Of a stretch of DNA of 64,000 nt, positions 1-8,539 are shown piece after piece. Source of the stretch: Micromonospora sp. WMMD1120 (GTDB lineage Bacteria; Actinomycetota; Actinomycetes; Mycobacteriales; Micromonosporaceae); the NCBI RefSeq assembly GCF_029626235.1, contig NZ_JARUBO010000005.1, positions 6,854,001 to 6,918,000 on the forward strand, written 5' to 3'. A program made the position numbers and the translations under genes. How positions within the stretch are numbered: the stretch's first letter is position 1; every line of letters begins with the position of its first letter. Below the pieces are notes generated by a model. That model had not been told where the DNA came from. It searched no databases and was given only the letters and a program-made list of their open reading frames with translations.

Positions 1-184
1 AGCCGACGCCGGATGCGGGGACGTTCCAGTCCCGGGCGATCATGATCGCGTACTGCTCGTTGAGGACCGGGTAGAAGATCGGCTGGTCGGGCAGCCGAGG
101 CGGCCAGGCTGTCCAGCCAGAGGCGCGTACGAGGTCGAGCTCCTTGGGGCCGGTCGGCCGCCACAGGGTCATTGTCTCGGTCAT
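1..184 (-). CDS. Conserved hypothetical protein, N-terminal 61 residues (runs off window)
   Basis: Reading leftward from the ATG at 184 gives an open frame to the window edge, beginning MTETMTLWRPTGPKELDLV and containing FYPVLNEQYAIMIARDWNV. The composition and GC-rich third positions look coding. The start resembles actinobacterial proteins often annotated 'ADP-ribosylation/crystallin J1'; that is recall and could be wrong. The ATG overlaps the stop of the short upstream frame (ATGA), so this looks like the last gene of a leftward cluster. The C-terminus and any catalytic residues lie outside the window, so no function is assigned. Confidence 0.6.
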   Translation of the reverse strand, partial: MTETMTLWRPTGPKELDLVRASGWTAWPPRLPDQPIFYPVLNEQYAIMIARDWNVPASGVG

Positions 185-372
185 CGCCGCTCCTTCCTGG
201 CTGGCGCAGAGTACTGGCTGGCCCACGACGTGGACCAGCCAGTTTCCGTCCTCAATGCCGTACAGGCCAGTCGAAGCCGAACTGCCCGGGCGGCTTCCGC
301 ACTGCCGCCGGTCAGCCACTGCTGGCGGCGCGGGTCCGCGTCCGTGATCCGCCGAACAATCTCATCGGCCAC
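181..372 (-). CDS. Short hypothetical protein, possibly frameshifted
   Basis: A 63-residue frame starts with GTG at 372, four bases after the stop of the upstream gene, and ends overlapping the ATG of the downstream gene, so it sits like a middle operon gene. The first 35 or so residues (VADEIVRRITDADPRRQQWL...) look coding. After that a second frame reads GIEDGNWLVHVVGQPVLCAS and runs straight into the next gene's MTE start with better codon use. That pattern suggests a one-base indel near 250-260, or a frame fused to the downstream gene. Function unknown. Confidence 0.35.
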   Translation of the reverse strand: MADEIVRRITDADPRRQQWLTGGSAEAARAVRLRLACTALRTETGWSTSWASQYSAPARKERR

Positions 373-376
373 GATC

Positions 377-808
377 TCAGGGTCGCCCCGCGGGCAGGTC
401 GATCACCACGACGAACTGCAGCCAGAGACCTTCCACACCAGCAGGCTGGTTGGGGTAGAAGTACGACACGTGCACCCGGCCCTGGTCGTCCGGGCGTGCT
501 GCCACCCACCCAAGATGGCAGTCCCACCGGCCCAGCAGATCGGGATGTTGCCGTAGCCGCGCCCGCAGCAGCCGGGCGACGGTCCGGTCCGGCCACTCCC
601 AGGAGTGATCGTTCTCAGCCCGGTTGATCTCGGCGTCGTACTGGGCAGCGTCGAAGCGAACGGTCGGCAGGTCAAGGCCGGCCCGGTCGGGGTTATGCCA
701 ATCCCGCCAGATCACCTCGTCGCCGCGACGCTCGATGGTGACGTACAGCGCGCCGCAGCACCCTTCGGTGCAGTCCGCCTCGGCCAGACGCACCTGGTGC
801 GGCTCCAC
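377..808 (-). CDS. Hypothetical protein, 143 aa
   Basis: A GTG start at 808 gives a 143-residue acidic protein. It has a CTEGCCGAL cysteine cluster near residue 15, then VTIERRGDEVIWRDW, and a C-terminal half rich in aromatic residues (WDCHLGWVAARPDDQGRVHVSYF). No signal peptide or membrane segment is seen. The length, codon use and tight spacing to the next frame (four bases) support a real first gene of a leftward cluster. I do not recognise the family. The cysteine group could bind a metal, but the spacing is not diagnostic. Confidence 0.6.
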   Translation of the reverse strand: MEPHQVRLAEADCTEGCCGALYVTIERRGDEVIWRDWHNPDRAGLDLPTVRFDAAQYDAEINRAENDHSWEWPDRTVARLLRARLRQHPDLLGRWDCHLGWVAARPDDQGRVHVSYFYPNQPAGVEGLWLQFVVVIDLPAGRP

Positions 809-1024
809 GTCAGCGTGCAGCCGGACGGCACCCCACGCGTACGGGCACGGTCACAGACGTTCGACGGCTTCCTCGCGGTCGCGGTCGACGACGTCCGGCG
901 GGCGGGACACGAGCAGCCAAGGATCGACCGGCTCCTGAATCATGTGCTCGCAGATCTGCGCTCAGTGGCGCTACCGGCCCATCTGCCCGATATCGATCGG
1001 AGGATCGAGACTCGGCAGAAGTGA
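809..1024 (+). pseudogene. 3' fragment of a membrane-protein gene (DUF2254-like?)
   Basis: A rightward frame with coding-like codon use ends at a TGA at 1024. It reads SQTFDGFLAVAVDDVRRAG, then IDRLLNHVLADLRSVALP. That helical pattern resembles the C-terminal end of DUF2254 membrane proteins. No start codon or membrane segments precede it, because the divergent 143-aa gene begins at 808. If real, it is a truncated remnant. The stretch up to 1158 otherwise shows only the leader of the ABC operon. Confidence 0.3.
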
Positions 1025-1158
1025 GTCGACAACGACGGGTAGTGCGCAGTGTCATGGGGCTTTCGATCGGGTGCGCGCCGGAGGTACGGTGAGCAACAGG
1101 TGTGCCGGGAAGTCTGGTCGGCGGTCATCGATCCATACCGACCGAAGGGCTTGGCGCC

Positions 1159-2052
1159 ATGACCGACCTCGCGCTGCGCGCTGTCGACCTCACCAAACGG
1201 TACGGTCACCTGACCGCTCTCGACGCGTTAAATCTGGACGTCGTTCCCGGTGAGGTGTTCGGGTTCCTCGGTCCCAATGGTGCCGGCAAGTCGACCACCA
1301 TCCGCCTGCTGCTCGGCCTTGCCCGGCCCACCGCCGGCCGGGCCGAGGTGTTCGGCGTCGACGCCGCCGACGTGGCCCGCGCCCACCGGCACCTTGCCTA
1401 CGTGCCGGCCGATGTGGCGTTGTGGCCGCACCTGACCGGTGCCGAGATCCTGCACCTGCAAGCCCGCACCGGTCCCGGCATCGACCTGGCCTACCGCGAC
1501 GAACTCGTCGAACGCTTCGCCCTCGACCCGTCGAAACCGGCACGTACCTACTCGACGGGTAACCGGCAGAAGGTCGCCCTGATCGCCGCGTTCGCCACCC
1601 GGGCCCGGCTGCTGGTGCTCGACGAGCCGACCAGCGGCCTGGACCCTCTGGTGGAACGGGAGTTCCGCACCGCGGTCCGGCAAGCACGCGACCGCGGGCA
1701 GACCGTCTTCCTGAGCTCCCACCAACTCGCCGAGGTCGAGGCGGTCTGTGATCGGGTCGCCATCCTGCGCGCCGGCCGGCTCGCCGAGGTCTCGACGATC
1801 GGCGACCTACGGGATCTGCACCGCGCCGAGGTGACGATCACCTACACCGGCATCGCACCAGACCTGAGCGCGATTCCCGGCGTCGAGGCGGTGGAACCGG
1901 CCGGCGAGCGACGAATGCGGTTCACCCTGACCGGCGAACCCGGCCCCGCTCTGCGCGCCCTCGCCGCCGCCGAGGTCACTGCCCTGAGCATGCGGGAGCC
2001 GAGTCTGGAGGAAATCTTCCTCGACTACTACGGAGCGGAGGCCGCCCCATGA
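1159..2052 (+). CDS. ABC transporter ATP-binding protein
   Basis: This 297-residue protein is a cytoplasmic ATPase that would drive the membrane protein encoded immediately downstream. It shows Walker A GPNGAGKST (about residues 38-46), a Q-loop region, a degenerate signature (TYSTGNRQK), Walker B LLVLDEPTSGLD and the switch His in FLSSHQLAEVE. The last 80 residues form the small C-terminal domain common in antibiotic and lipid exporters. The ATG at 1159 is preferred over an upstream GTG because MTDLALRAVDLTKRYG is the usual family start. Its stop overlaps the permease ATG (ATGA), so translation is likely coupled. The substrate is not visible; COG3559-type drug exporters are the closest match. 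Confidence 0.93.
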   Translation: MTDLALRAVDLTKRYGHLTALDALNLDVVPGEVFGFLGPNGAGKSTTIRLLLGLARPTAGRAEVFGVDAADVARAHRHLAYVPADVALWPHLTGAEILHLQARTGPGIDLAYRDELVERFALDPSKPARTYSTGNRQKVALIAAFATRARLLVLDEPTSGLDPLVEREFRTAVRQARDRGQTVFLSSHQLAEVEAVCDRVAILRAGRLAEVSTIGDLRDLHRAEVTITYTGIAPDLSAIPGVEAVEPAGERRMRFTLTGEPGPALRALAAAEVTALSMREPSLEEIFLDYYGAEAAP

Positions 2053-3686
2053 GCCTCAACACCATGTCCGCCCCGGCCAACCCCCAACAGACGGCAGATC
2101 CCGCGCCGGGCCGGGCTGTCGCGTGGCTGACCATCCGCCAGATTCGACGTGGTGCACTCATCCTTGTCGGTCTGGCCGCCGGGATGACCGCGCTGGTCGC
2201 CGCCACGTACGCGCAGGTGATGGCCGATCCGGCGGCGGCCGGCAGCCTGCGGGCTCTGGCCGCCAACCCGGCGATCCGGACGCTGTTCGGCGCCCCGGTC
2301 GGCCTCGACACCGCCGGCGGGTTCACCGTGTGGCGGGTCGGCACCGTCCTCGCGGTCCTGCTCGGCGCCTGGTCGATCCTGGCCACCACCCGGATCACCC
2401 GTGGTGAGGAGGAGGCCGGACGGTGGGACCTGCTGCTGTCCAGCCGTCTTCCGGCACCAGCCGTGCTGCTGCGCCACCTGGTCCCGGTGCTGGCGGTCAA
2501 CGCGGCCACCGCCGCCGCCATCACGGCGGCCCTGCTGCTGTCCGGCACCGAACCGGCAGGCGCTCTCCTGCACGGCGCCGGCACCGGCCTGCTCGGGATG
2601 TTCCTCACCGCGGTCGCCGCACTGGCCGCCCAGGTCTTCCCCGCCCGGTCGCCAGCCACCGGCGCAGCCGTGGCGGTGCTCGGCTGTGGCCTGCTGATGC
2701 GGATGATCGGCGACGGCATCACGGCGCTCGGCTGGCTGCACTGGCTCTCCCCGTTCGGACTGCTGTCCCTCAGCGGCCCCTACGTCCACAACCGTGTTCC
2801 GCCACTGCTCCTGCTCGCCGCCGCCACCGCGCTCATCACCGTGCTGGCCCTGGCCGCGGTCCGCCGCCGCGACGTGCACGACGGTCTACTCCGTGCAGCA
2901 CCCGGACGGCGCCCGCGAACCCTACTCCTGGCCAACACGGCAACGTTCGCGGTACGCCGAGTGCTGCGGCCGCTGACCGGCTGGCTGATCGGTGTCGGCG
3001 CCTACTACCTGCTGATCGGGTTGACCGCGGTGTCGGTCACCGAATTTCTGGGCGACAACCCGGGACTGGCCGGCGAGGCCGCACAGGCCGGCTTCGACGG
3101 GTTGGGCAGCATCCTCGGATTCACCGCGACCCTGTTCGCGATCCTCGCCCTGCCTGCCGGTGGTTTCGTCGCCGTCCGGATGACCGCGTTCGTGGCCGCC
3201 GAGACCGACCGGCGACTGACCCTGCTGGCGAGTCAACCGATCACCCGGACCCGGCTGATCGGCGCCGAGCTGGCGGTCACCACCGTTGCCGCAGCGCTCC
3301 TGGTCACCGGCGCCGGTCTGGCGACCTGGCTCGGGGTGATGGTCATCGGCGGCGAGCTGGCTCCGGGCGCTGCCCTGCGCGGCGCATGGAACATTCTCCC
3401 GCTCGTGCTGCTCAGCCTCGGCGCGGCGTCGTTCGCGGTCGGCTGGATGCCGCGTTTGACGATGCTCCTCGGCGGCGTTCCCACCACCGGCGGGTTTCTG
3501 CTGTTGGTCATCGCCGAGAGCGTCGGGGCACCGGACTGGGTACGCGACATCTCACCGTTCGCTCACCTGGCGCCCGTGCCACTCACCGACGCCAGCATGA
3601 CGGCCACGACAGTCACCACGGCCCTCGCCGCGCTCCTGACCGCGCTCGGGGTCGCCGGCTACCGCCGCCGAGACCTGCGTTCCTGA
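2049..3686 (+). CDS. ABC exporter permease (polyketide/drug exporter type)
   Basis: A 545-residue integral membrane protein with about twelve hydrophobic segments arranged as two similar halves, for example residues 37-60, 95-118 and 135-165 in the first half. It has no ATPase motif. The size and two-half layout match the fused ABC-2 permeases that pair with drug-exporter ATPases (TnrB3/COG3559 type). Its ATG overlaps the ATPase stop, so the two proteins should form one transporter. A regulator is not adjacent: the next gene is convergent. Export of a toxic or antibiotic compound is inferred from the family only. Confidence 0.88.
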   Translation: MSLNTMSAPANPQQTADPAPGRAVAWLTIRQIRRGALILVGLAAGMTALVAATYAQVMADPAAAGSLRALAANPAIRTLFGAPVGLDTAGGFTVWRVGTVLAVLLGAWSILATTRITRGEEEAGRWDLLLSSRLPAPAVLLRHLVPVLAVNAATAAAITAALLLSGTEPAGALLHGAGTGLLGMFLTAVAALAAQVFPARSPATGAAVAVLGCGLLMRMIGDGITALGWLHWLSPFGLLSLSGPYVHNRVPPLLLLAAATALITVLALAAVRRRDVHDGLLRAAPGRRPRTLLLANTATFAVRRVLRPLTGWLIGVGAYYLLIGLTAVSVTEFLGDNPGLAGEAAQAGFDGLGSILGFTATLFAILALPAGGFVAVRMTAFVAAETDRRLTLLASQPITRTRLIGAELAVTTVAAALLVTGAGLATWLGVMVIGGELAPGAALRGAWNILPLVLLSLGAASFAVGWMPRLTMLLGGVPTTGGFLLLVIAESVGAPDWVRDISPFAHLAPVPLTDASMTATTVTTALAALLTALGVAGYRRRDLRS

Positions 3687-3775
3687 ACGAGTTTCCTGGC
3701 ACCGGTGTCCTGTCCGCAGATGGTAGGTGACCGGCTCCACTGCGAGAGCCAGGTACGCGGTGCCGCGGTGGCTTG

Positions 3776-5428
3776 TCAGGTGAGACCGAAGCTGGCAAGG
3801 ACCAGTCGCTGGGAGGGCTCGGTGGCGTCCCACTGACCGTCCGAGGCGATCCAGGACAGGCTGTGAGCGGTGGTGCTGTTGTCGTTGACCAGCAGCCGAC
3901 GGACGTGCAGCCGCTCACCATCGGGCTGGTCGCACGTGTACTCCCACTCGGCGGCACCACCCGCGCGGATCACGGGTCCGATGCTGATCTTGCGATAGCC
4001 GGATAACGCCCCGGCCTCCAACGCCTCTCGCTCCGCCATCTCCCACTTCGTGGACGGTACCGCTGACGCCTCCGCAGCCAGGTCGACCGCGACGGCCCGC
4101 ACCTGTGTGGGGTCACGGAAGCAGACCGTTCCGCCTTCGGTGTGCCGCGTCCAGCCCACGGGCACCGCGAGCCGGAAACCGTCCGGGTCCTGATGCCACA
4201 CCCACCCGTCCGGCAGCACTTCCGGCTGCGCCGGGGTGGGCTCATGTAGGGGTTCGGCCTCGCTGGAGGCGTCGTCGTCCAGGCAGAGGTGGGCGGGCGG
4301 CGCCGGTTCGGTCGACTCCATCGCGCCGGCTGCCGCACCGCCAGGCGCGGCAACCGGCGCGTCGTCCGAACCTCGCAGATCGTTGATCACCGTCCCGCCG
4401 GCCAGAACCACGACGGACGCGACCGCCGCCAGCCCCGCCACGGCCCCGGCGAACGCCCAGCCGGTCGTCCGGTCACGGGTGGCCGACGCACTGACCGGAA
4501 TGACCGTGGTGTCGATTTCGCCTTGTCCGATCGGCAACGTCGGGGGGTCGGGACGACGTCGGCTGGCGGGCGTGCGCCGCCAGCGGCGCGGTCGAGGCCT
4601 GGGCTCGATGGGTACAGTTGCCTCGGCCACCTGCTCAAGCAGGTCGCGTGCCTCCTGCGCAGACAGACGCTGACGCGGGTTACGCCGTAGCAGACCGGTA
4701 ATCACGGGTTCGAGCGGCAGGACGGTCATCCGGTCGGGCACCTCGGTGGCCAGCGCGGAGAGCGTAGCCAGGGTCGACGGCCGACTCCATGGTGGACGCC
4801 CCTCCGCCGCCAGGTAGAGCGTCGCGCCGAGGGCCCACAGGTCGGTGGCGGGGGTGGACCTGCCGTCGCGGGCGAGCTCCGGTGCGACGTACTGAATCGT
4901 CGACAGGCTCGGCGTGGTGACAGTCGCTGGATCGCGGCTGTCGAAGATCGACAGGCCGAACCCACCGAGCACGACCCGACCGTCGTCGGCGAGCAGCACG
5001 TTCTGCGGGCGGAGCTCCCGATGCACCACTTTCGCCGCGTGGGCGGCGCCCAGCGCGGCGAGCAGGTGCAGGCCAACCCGCGCCACCTCGGTCGGTGCCA
5101 GCGGGCCGTCGGCGGCGACCACCTCGGCGAGAGGCCGGGAGGGGACGTGCTCCATGACGAGCCACAGGTGCCCGTCGGTGCTCAACACGTCCCACATGCC
5201 GACCACGCCCGGATGATCCAGACCGGCCAGGCCGCGCACCTCGTCGAGCGTGCGCTCCCGCAGCCGCGACCGTTCGGCGTCGCTGACCCAACCGGGTACG
5301 GCGATCTGTCGGAGCGCGACGTGCCGGTCGAGCATCTCGTCGCGTGCCAGCCAGACACGCCCCGGGGTCGCGGCGTCTCCCATCAGCAGGAGCCTGCGGT
5401 ACCGCCCCGCCAGCAACTCGTCATCCAT
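3776..5428 (-). CDS. Membrane-anchored Ser/Thr kinase-like protein, probable pseudokinase
   Basis: A 550-residue protein with an N-terminal protein-kinase fold (about 8-270), a basic linker, one transmembrane segment (about 324-346) and a roughly 190-residue extracellular domain rich in Trp and acidic residues. This is the actinobacterial PknB-like layout. The kinase landmarks are degenerate: the VAxK lysine is Arg40 (HVALRQI), the HRD aspartate is Glu138 (HRELRPQNVLL), and the DFG aspartate is Gly156 (LGGFGLS). The APE-like motif (YVAPELA) and the DLWALG helix remain. It is therefore probably a ligand-sensing or scaffolding pseudokinase. It lies convergent to the ABC exporter and downstream of the sigma/anti-sigma operon. 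Confidence 0.88.
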   Translation of the reverse strand: MDDELLAGRYRRLLLMGDAATPGRVWLARDEMLDRHVALRQIAVPGWVSDAERSRLRERTLDEVRGLAGLDHPGVVGMWDVLSTDGHLWLVMEHVPSRPLAEVVAADGPLAPTEVARVGLHLLAALGAAHAAKVVHRELRPQNVLLADDGRVVLGGFGLSIFDSRDPATVTTPSLSTIQYVAPELARDGRSTPATDLWALGATLYLAAEGRPPWSRPSTLATLSALATEVPDRMTVLPLEPVITGLLRRNPRQRLSAQEARDLLEQVAEATVPIEPRPRPRRWRRTPASRRRPDPPTLPIGQGEIDTTVIPVSASATRDRTTGWAFAGAVAGLAAVASVVVLAGGTVINDLRGSDDAPVAAPGGAAAGAMESTEPAPPAHLCLDDDASSEAEPLHEPTPAQPEVLPDGWVWHQDPDGFRLAVPVGWTRHTEGGTVCFRDPTQVRAVAVDLAAEASAVPSTKWEMAEREALEAGALSGYRKISIGPVIRAGGAAEWEYTCDQPDGERLHVRRLLVNDNSTTAHSLSWIASDGQWDATEPSQRLVLASFGLT

Positions 5429-5487
5429 GTGAGTGATTCGGAGCGGAACCCCACACGGATGGGGTCAGCGCTGGGAAGCGATCGGAG

Positions 5488-5520
5488 CGGGCCGGCCGAC
5501 GTATGACCGTGGCCGGCCCG
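5488..5520 (-). terminator. GC-rich stem-loop after the anti-sigma gene
   Basis: A perfect 10-bp inverted repeat, CGGGCCGGCC with GGCCGGCCCG, around a 13-base loop, starts three bases past the anti-sigma stop. There is no clear U-tract. It is well placed to end the sigma operon before the kinase-like gene. Confidence 0.55.
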
Positions 5521-5523
5521 GGC

Positions 5524-6252
5524 TCAGCTCAGCTCGACCGTACCCACAATGCGGGTAGGGGCGACGGAGCCGCCCACGGGCTCGTTGGACAGCCCGAACG
5601 TTCCCGCCTCGGCGACCGGCCCGACGACCGTGGTCGACGCCCTGACCCCCTCGGCCAGTTGCCCGACCTTGCGGGGCTCGTCGCCGCGGATGAGCCAGAG
5701 TTCGTAGATCCGGCCCGGGCCAGGTTCGGGCAGGTCGCGCAGCAGCACCACCCCTCGGTCCCGGTCGCGGGAGACCACCACGGTCGCGGCGCCGCCCGGC
5801 TGCAGCGACCGCTCGAACACGCGGGCGTCCGGGGCGTCCAGGACGGCGGCGATCTGCCGCGCCTGGTCGCTACGGGCCCGTTCGTCGCTGATCCGATCGT
5901 TGCCCACGGTCCAGGTGACCGCGCTCGCGCCGCCGGCGACCAGGACGGCGGCAGCGGCGGCCACGGTGAGCCGCCGCCACCTGCTGGCCGATCTTTTGGC
6001 GCTGCCCGCTGTTGCTGCCGAGCGCACCTGCGGGGTGCGCGCCGCCTCGGTGAGGGTGCGCTCCCGCAACCCGGGGGGTGTGGCGTCTACGGCGGTGTCG
6101 TCGGCGAGCCGGGCGACCGTCTCCCGTAGCTCGGTGACCTCCTGACGGCACGGCTCGCACTCGGCCAGGTGCCGCTCGAACGCGGCCCTCTCCAGGTCGT
6201 CGACCGCGTGCAGGGCGTACGCGCCGGCGAGGGTGTGGATGTCGGCGCTCAC
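5524..6252 (-). CDS. RskA-type anti-sigma factor
   Basis: A 242-residue membrane protein expected to hold the adjacent ECF sigma factor inactive. The N-terminal cytoplasmic domain carries the zinc anti-sigma pattern HTLAGAYALHAVDD...FERHLAECEPCRQEV (H-x3-C-x2-C). A transmembrane segment follows (about 96-117, AAAAAVLVAGGASAVTW). The extracytoplasmic part is the RskA domain (IYELWLIRGDEPRKVGQL). It starts with GTG at 6252, overlapping the sigma stop (GTGA), so production is likely coupled 1:1. In known RskA proteins release is by stepwise proteolysis; nothing here shows the signal. Confidence 0.92.
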   Translation of the reverse strand: MSADIHTLAGAYALHAVDDLERAAFERHLAECEPCRQEVTELRETVARLADDTAVDATPPGLRERTLTEAARTPQVRSAATAGSAKRSASRWRRLTVAAAAAVLVAGGASAVTWTVGNDRISDERARSDQARQIAAVLDAPDARVFERSLQPGGAATVVVSRDRDRGVVLLRDLPEPGPGRIYELWLIRGDEPRKVGQLAEGVRASTTVVGPVAEAGTFGLSNEPVGGSVAPTRIVGTVELS

Positions 6253-6866
6253 GCCCGTTCCTCCATCTCGATGCCCAGGCAGTCGCGCATCCGGATGAGT
6301 CCGTCGCGCATCCGCGTCTTCACCGTCGGCAACGGTGTGGCCAACTGCTCGGCGACCTCGCGGTAGGTGTGGCCGCCGTAGTAGGCCAAGGTCACTGCCT
6401 CGCGCTGCACCGGCGTCAACCGGCCCAGGCACCGGCGGACCTGTTCCCGCTCCAGGCGGGCGGTGACGTCCTCGACCACCTCGTCGTACGGGACGTGCGT
6501 CTCGGTCGCGGCGACCCGCGACGAGCGGTCGGTGTGGGCCTGCTCGGAGCGCACGCGGTCCACCGCCCGGCGGTGCGCCATGGTCAGAATCCAGGCCGAG
6601 GCCGAGCCGCGACCGGCGTCGAAGCGAGCAGCCGTGCGCCACACCTCGACCATCACCTCCTGCGTCACCTCCTCCGCCTGCGCCGGATCGCGCAGCACCC
6701 GGCGGGTCAACCCCAGTACCCGGCCCGCCACCGCGTCGTACAGCGCCGCGAACGCTGCCTCGTCACCCCGCGCCACCTGCGGGAGCAGTTCGTCGGCACT
6801 CGCTGGAGTCGCCTCGTCCGGCGGCACCGCCCGTAATCGCCGCGCCTGCTCCGGGTCACCCCTCAT
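6249..6866 (-). CDS. ECF sigma factor, SigK-like (ECF19 group)
   Basis: A 205-residue sigma factor with region 2 (FAALYDAVAGRVLGL, then QAEEVTQEVMVEVWRTA) and region 4 (LTPVQREAVTLAYYGGHTYREVAEQL, a helix-turn-helix), separated by a linker of about 40 residues. Pairing with an RskA anti-sigma overlapping by four bases is the defining context of the SigK/ECF19 group. The ATG at 6866 gives the normal family length. Upstream in the same direction lie a sortase and an EF-hand surface protein, so the regulon probably includes cell-surface genes and the operon may be self-regulated. No promoter motif could be assigned with confidence. Confidence 0.92.
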   Translation of the reverse strand: MRGDPEQARRLRAVPPDEATPASADELLPQVARGDEAAFAALYDAVAGRVLGLTRRVLRDPAQAEEVTQEVMVEVWRTAARFDAGRGSASAWILTMAHRRAVDRVRSEQAHTDRSSRVAATETHVPYDEVVEDVTARLEREQVRRCLGRLTPVQREAVTLAYYGGHTYREVAEQLATPLPTVKTRMRDGLIRMRDCLGIEMEERA

Positions 6867-6919
6867 CTCGGCATGTCCTCTCTGGTGCTGGCGACGGTTC
6901 GGCGCGCCGCCGCCGCATG

Positions 6920-7606
6920 CTAGGCGGGATGTGCGTGGGCAAGGCGGGCATAGGCGATGACATTGTCGCGGTAGTGCTGCGTGCTGTCGTCGAACTCGCC
7001 GCCACAGGTGATCAGGCGCAACGCCGCGTGGTCGGTCGCCCCGTACACCTCATCGGTGGGGAATCGGTCCTTCGGATACCGCTCGACCTTCGTGACGGTG
7101 AAGATCGCCGTGCTGCCGTCCTGACGCTCGACGGTAATCCCGGCGCCGACGGCCAGCTTGCCCAGGTCGAAGAACGTTCCGCGACGGCCCTTCCAATTGA
7201 CGTGCCCCGCCAGCACGGCCGGGCCGAGAGCGCCGGGTGTCGGCGCCTTAGTGAACCAGCCCACGTCGGTGGCGTTGTCCGGCACCTGCATCGCACCGTC
7301 CGCCTGCAGACCCAGGGGGACCGTCGCCGCGGCGGCCTTCAGCGACGGGATCGACACCCGCACCGGCGGTGAGCCGGCCATCAGCGGGCCCGAGGTCAAC
7401 TCCCCTGCCCGGGTGGCCGGCACGGGCGACGCGTTCGCGGCTGGCGCCGCGGCGGACGCGTCGGGTCGTGGTGGGTCACCACCCGGGTCGGCGACCGCGC
7501 AACCGATCGTCACGGCCGCCGTCACGGTGAGGACGCCGGCCACCGCCAGGAGCGCGAAACGCCCCCGGCGGCGGCCGGCCGACACTGGTACATCGCCGGA
7601 ATCCAT
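6920..7606 (-). CDS. Class F sortase
   Basis: A 228-residue membrane-anchored cysteine transpeptidase. Residues 16-38 form an N-terminal signal anchor, residues 40-80 a Pro/Ala-rich linker, and the rest the sortase barrel. Catalytic residues are visible: His135 (VLAGHVNW), Cys201 (LRLITCGG) and Arg213 (QHYRDN). The ATG at 7606 is chosen because GGAGGTAA sits just upstream; a longer reading overlaps the preceding gene. Class F sortases attach C-terminally tagged proteins to the cell surface. The gene lies 16 bases after the CHRD-like gene, which ends in a membrane segment plus basic tail, so that protein is the obvious candidate client. Confidence 0.9.
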   Translation of the reverse strand: MDSGDVPVSAGRRRGRFALLAVAGVLTVTAAVTIGCAVADPGGDPPRPDASAAAPAANASPVPATRAGELTSGPLMAGSPPVRVSIPSLKAAAATVPLGLQADGAMQVPDNATDVGWFTKAPTPGALGPAVLAGHVNWKGRRGTFFDLGKLAVGAGITVERQDGSTAIFTVTKVERYPKDRFPTDEVYGATDHAALRLITCGGEFDDSTQHYRDNVIAYARLAHAHPA

Positions 7607-7622
7607 CACGGTTACCTCCAGC

Positions 7623-8411
7623 TCAGCGCTCGCCCGCGAGCCGGCGTCGCGCGACGACCGCGCCCGCGGCGCCGAGCAGGGCGAGGCCACCCACGGTGTA
7701 CGCGATCAGCGGCGATCCACCCGAGGTGCTGCCATCACCGGTGGCCACTCCCCCGGCGGGTACGGAGCCGGCCGCCGCGCCGCTGACCATGCCACAGGTC
7801 GCAGGGTCGGTGGCCTCGGCGGGGATGCCGTTGACACCGACGGACTTGGCGAACGTCGACTCCCCGAGCGCCTCCATGTCGTACTTGCCGTTCTTGTTCG
7901 CGTCGATGCCGTGCTGCACGACGTGCAGGTCCTTGAGGTGCTCGATCGTGCCCTTGGGCAGCTCGGCAGCGGGGATGGTGCGCTCGTAGCTGAGGTTGCC
8001 CTTCGCGTCGGCCTTCGGCATCCGGTCCACCGCCAGTCCGCTGGCCTTGGTCGTGTCCCCGGTGGTGGTCAGCGAGATGAAGATGTCCCCGTACATCTTC
8101 AGGCCCTCCTCGGTGCTGACGTAGCCGTTGCCGTTGGTGTCGGCGGACTTGTCCGGGCAGTGGAAGTCCATGCCGTTGGCCGCGCCGTGCACGTGCTGGG
8201 CGTGCGGCGAGTTCGGCGTCATGCCCTTCGACCGGATCATGACCTTCAGGTCGCCGCCGCTCGTCGCGGTCAACGTCGCGGTACCGGTGGCACCGGTCTC
8301 GTTGAGGTCCTGCAACTGGACCTGCACGCTCTCGTCGGCCTGCGCGACGCCGGGGAACGCAAGGATCAGCGCGGCAGTGGGCAGGGCGAGCAGGGCTCGG
8401 GACAGTCTCAC
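7623..8411 (-). CDS. Secreted EF-hand/CHRD-like surface protein with C-terminal membrane anchor
   Basis: A 262-residue protein with a signal peptide (LSRALLALPTAALILAFPGVAQA), a beta-rich body of CHRD type (AQHVHGAANGMDFHCP), a canonical EF-hand loop DTNGNGYVSTEE, a second Asp/Asn loop DANKNGKYD, and a C-terminal membrane helix followed by ARRRLAGER. The body likely binds calcium. The end looks like a sorting signal without LPxTG: only GGSPLIAY precedes the helix. The start is GTG at 8411 with GGAGAT upstream; an in-frame ATG at 8453 is possible. It is the first gene of the operon with the sortase, sigma factor and anti-sigma. Confidence 0.82.
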   Translation of the reverse strand: MRLSRALLALPTAALILAFPGVAQADESVQVQLQDLNETGATGTATLTATSGGDLKVMIRSKGMTPNSPHAQHVHGAANGMDFHCPDKSADTNGNGYVSTEEGLKMYGDIFISLTTTGDTTKASGLAVDRMPKADAKGNLSYERTIPAAELPKGTIEHLKDLHVVQHGIDANKNGKYDMEALGESTFAKSVGVNGIPAEATDPATCGMVSGAAAGSVPAGGVATGDGSTSGGSPLIAYTVGGLALLGAAGAVVARRRLAGER

Positions 8412-8539
8412 AACACATCTCCATCTCCGCCTGGGTACGGCGTTGGTACTCACGTGCGGTCAGGAGGCATTCGAGGCGTGCCGGCCGCCGGATTGGTGCC
8501 GGACGGAATCTTTTCGAGCCGAGCCGAAGAACGAGCCAG

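Noticed and set aside
1190..1725. Long open frames antisense to the ABC ATPase
   Set aside because: High GC keeps antisense frames open; the products lack motifs and the sense strand is a clear ABC gene.
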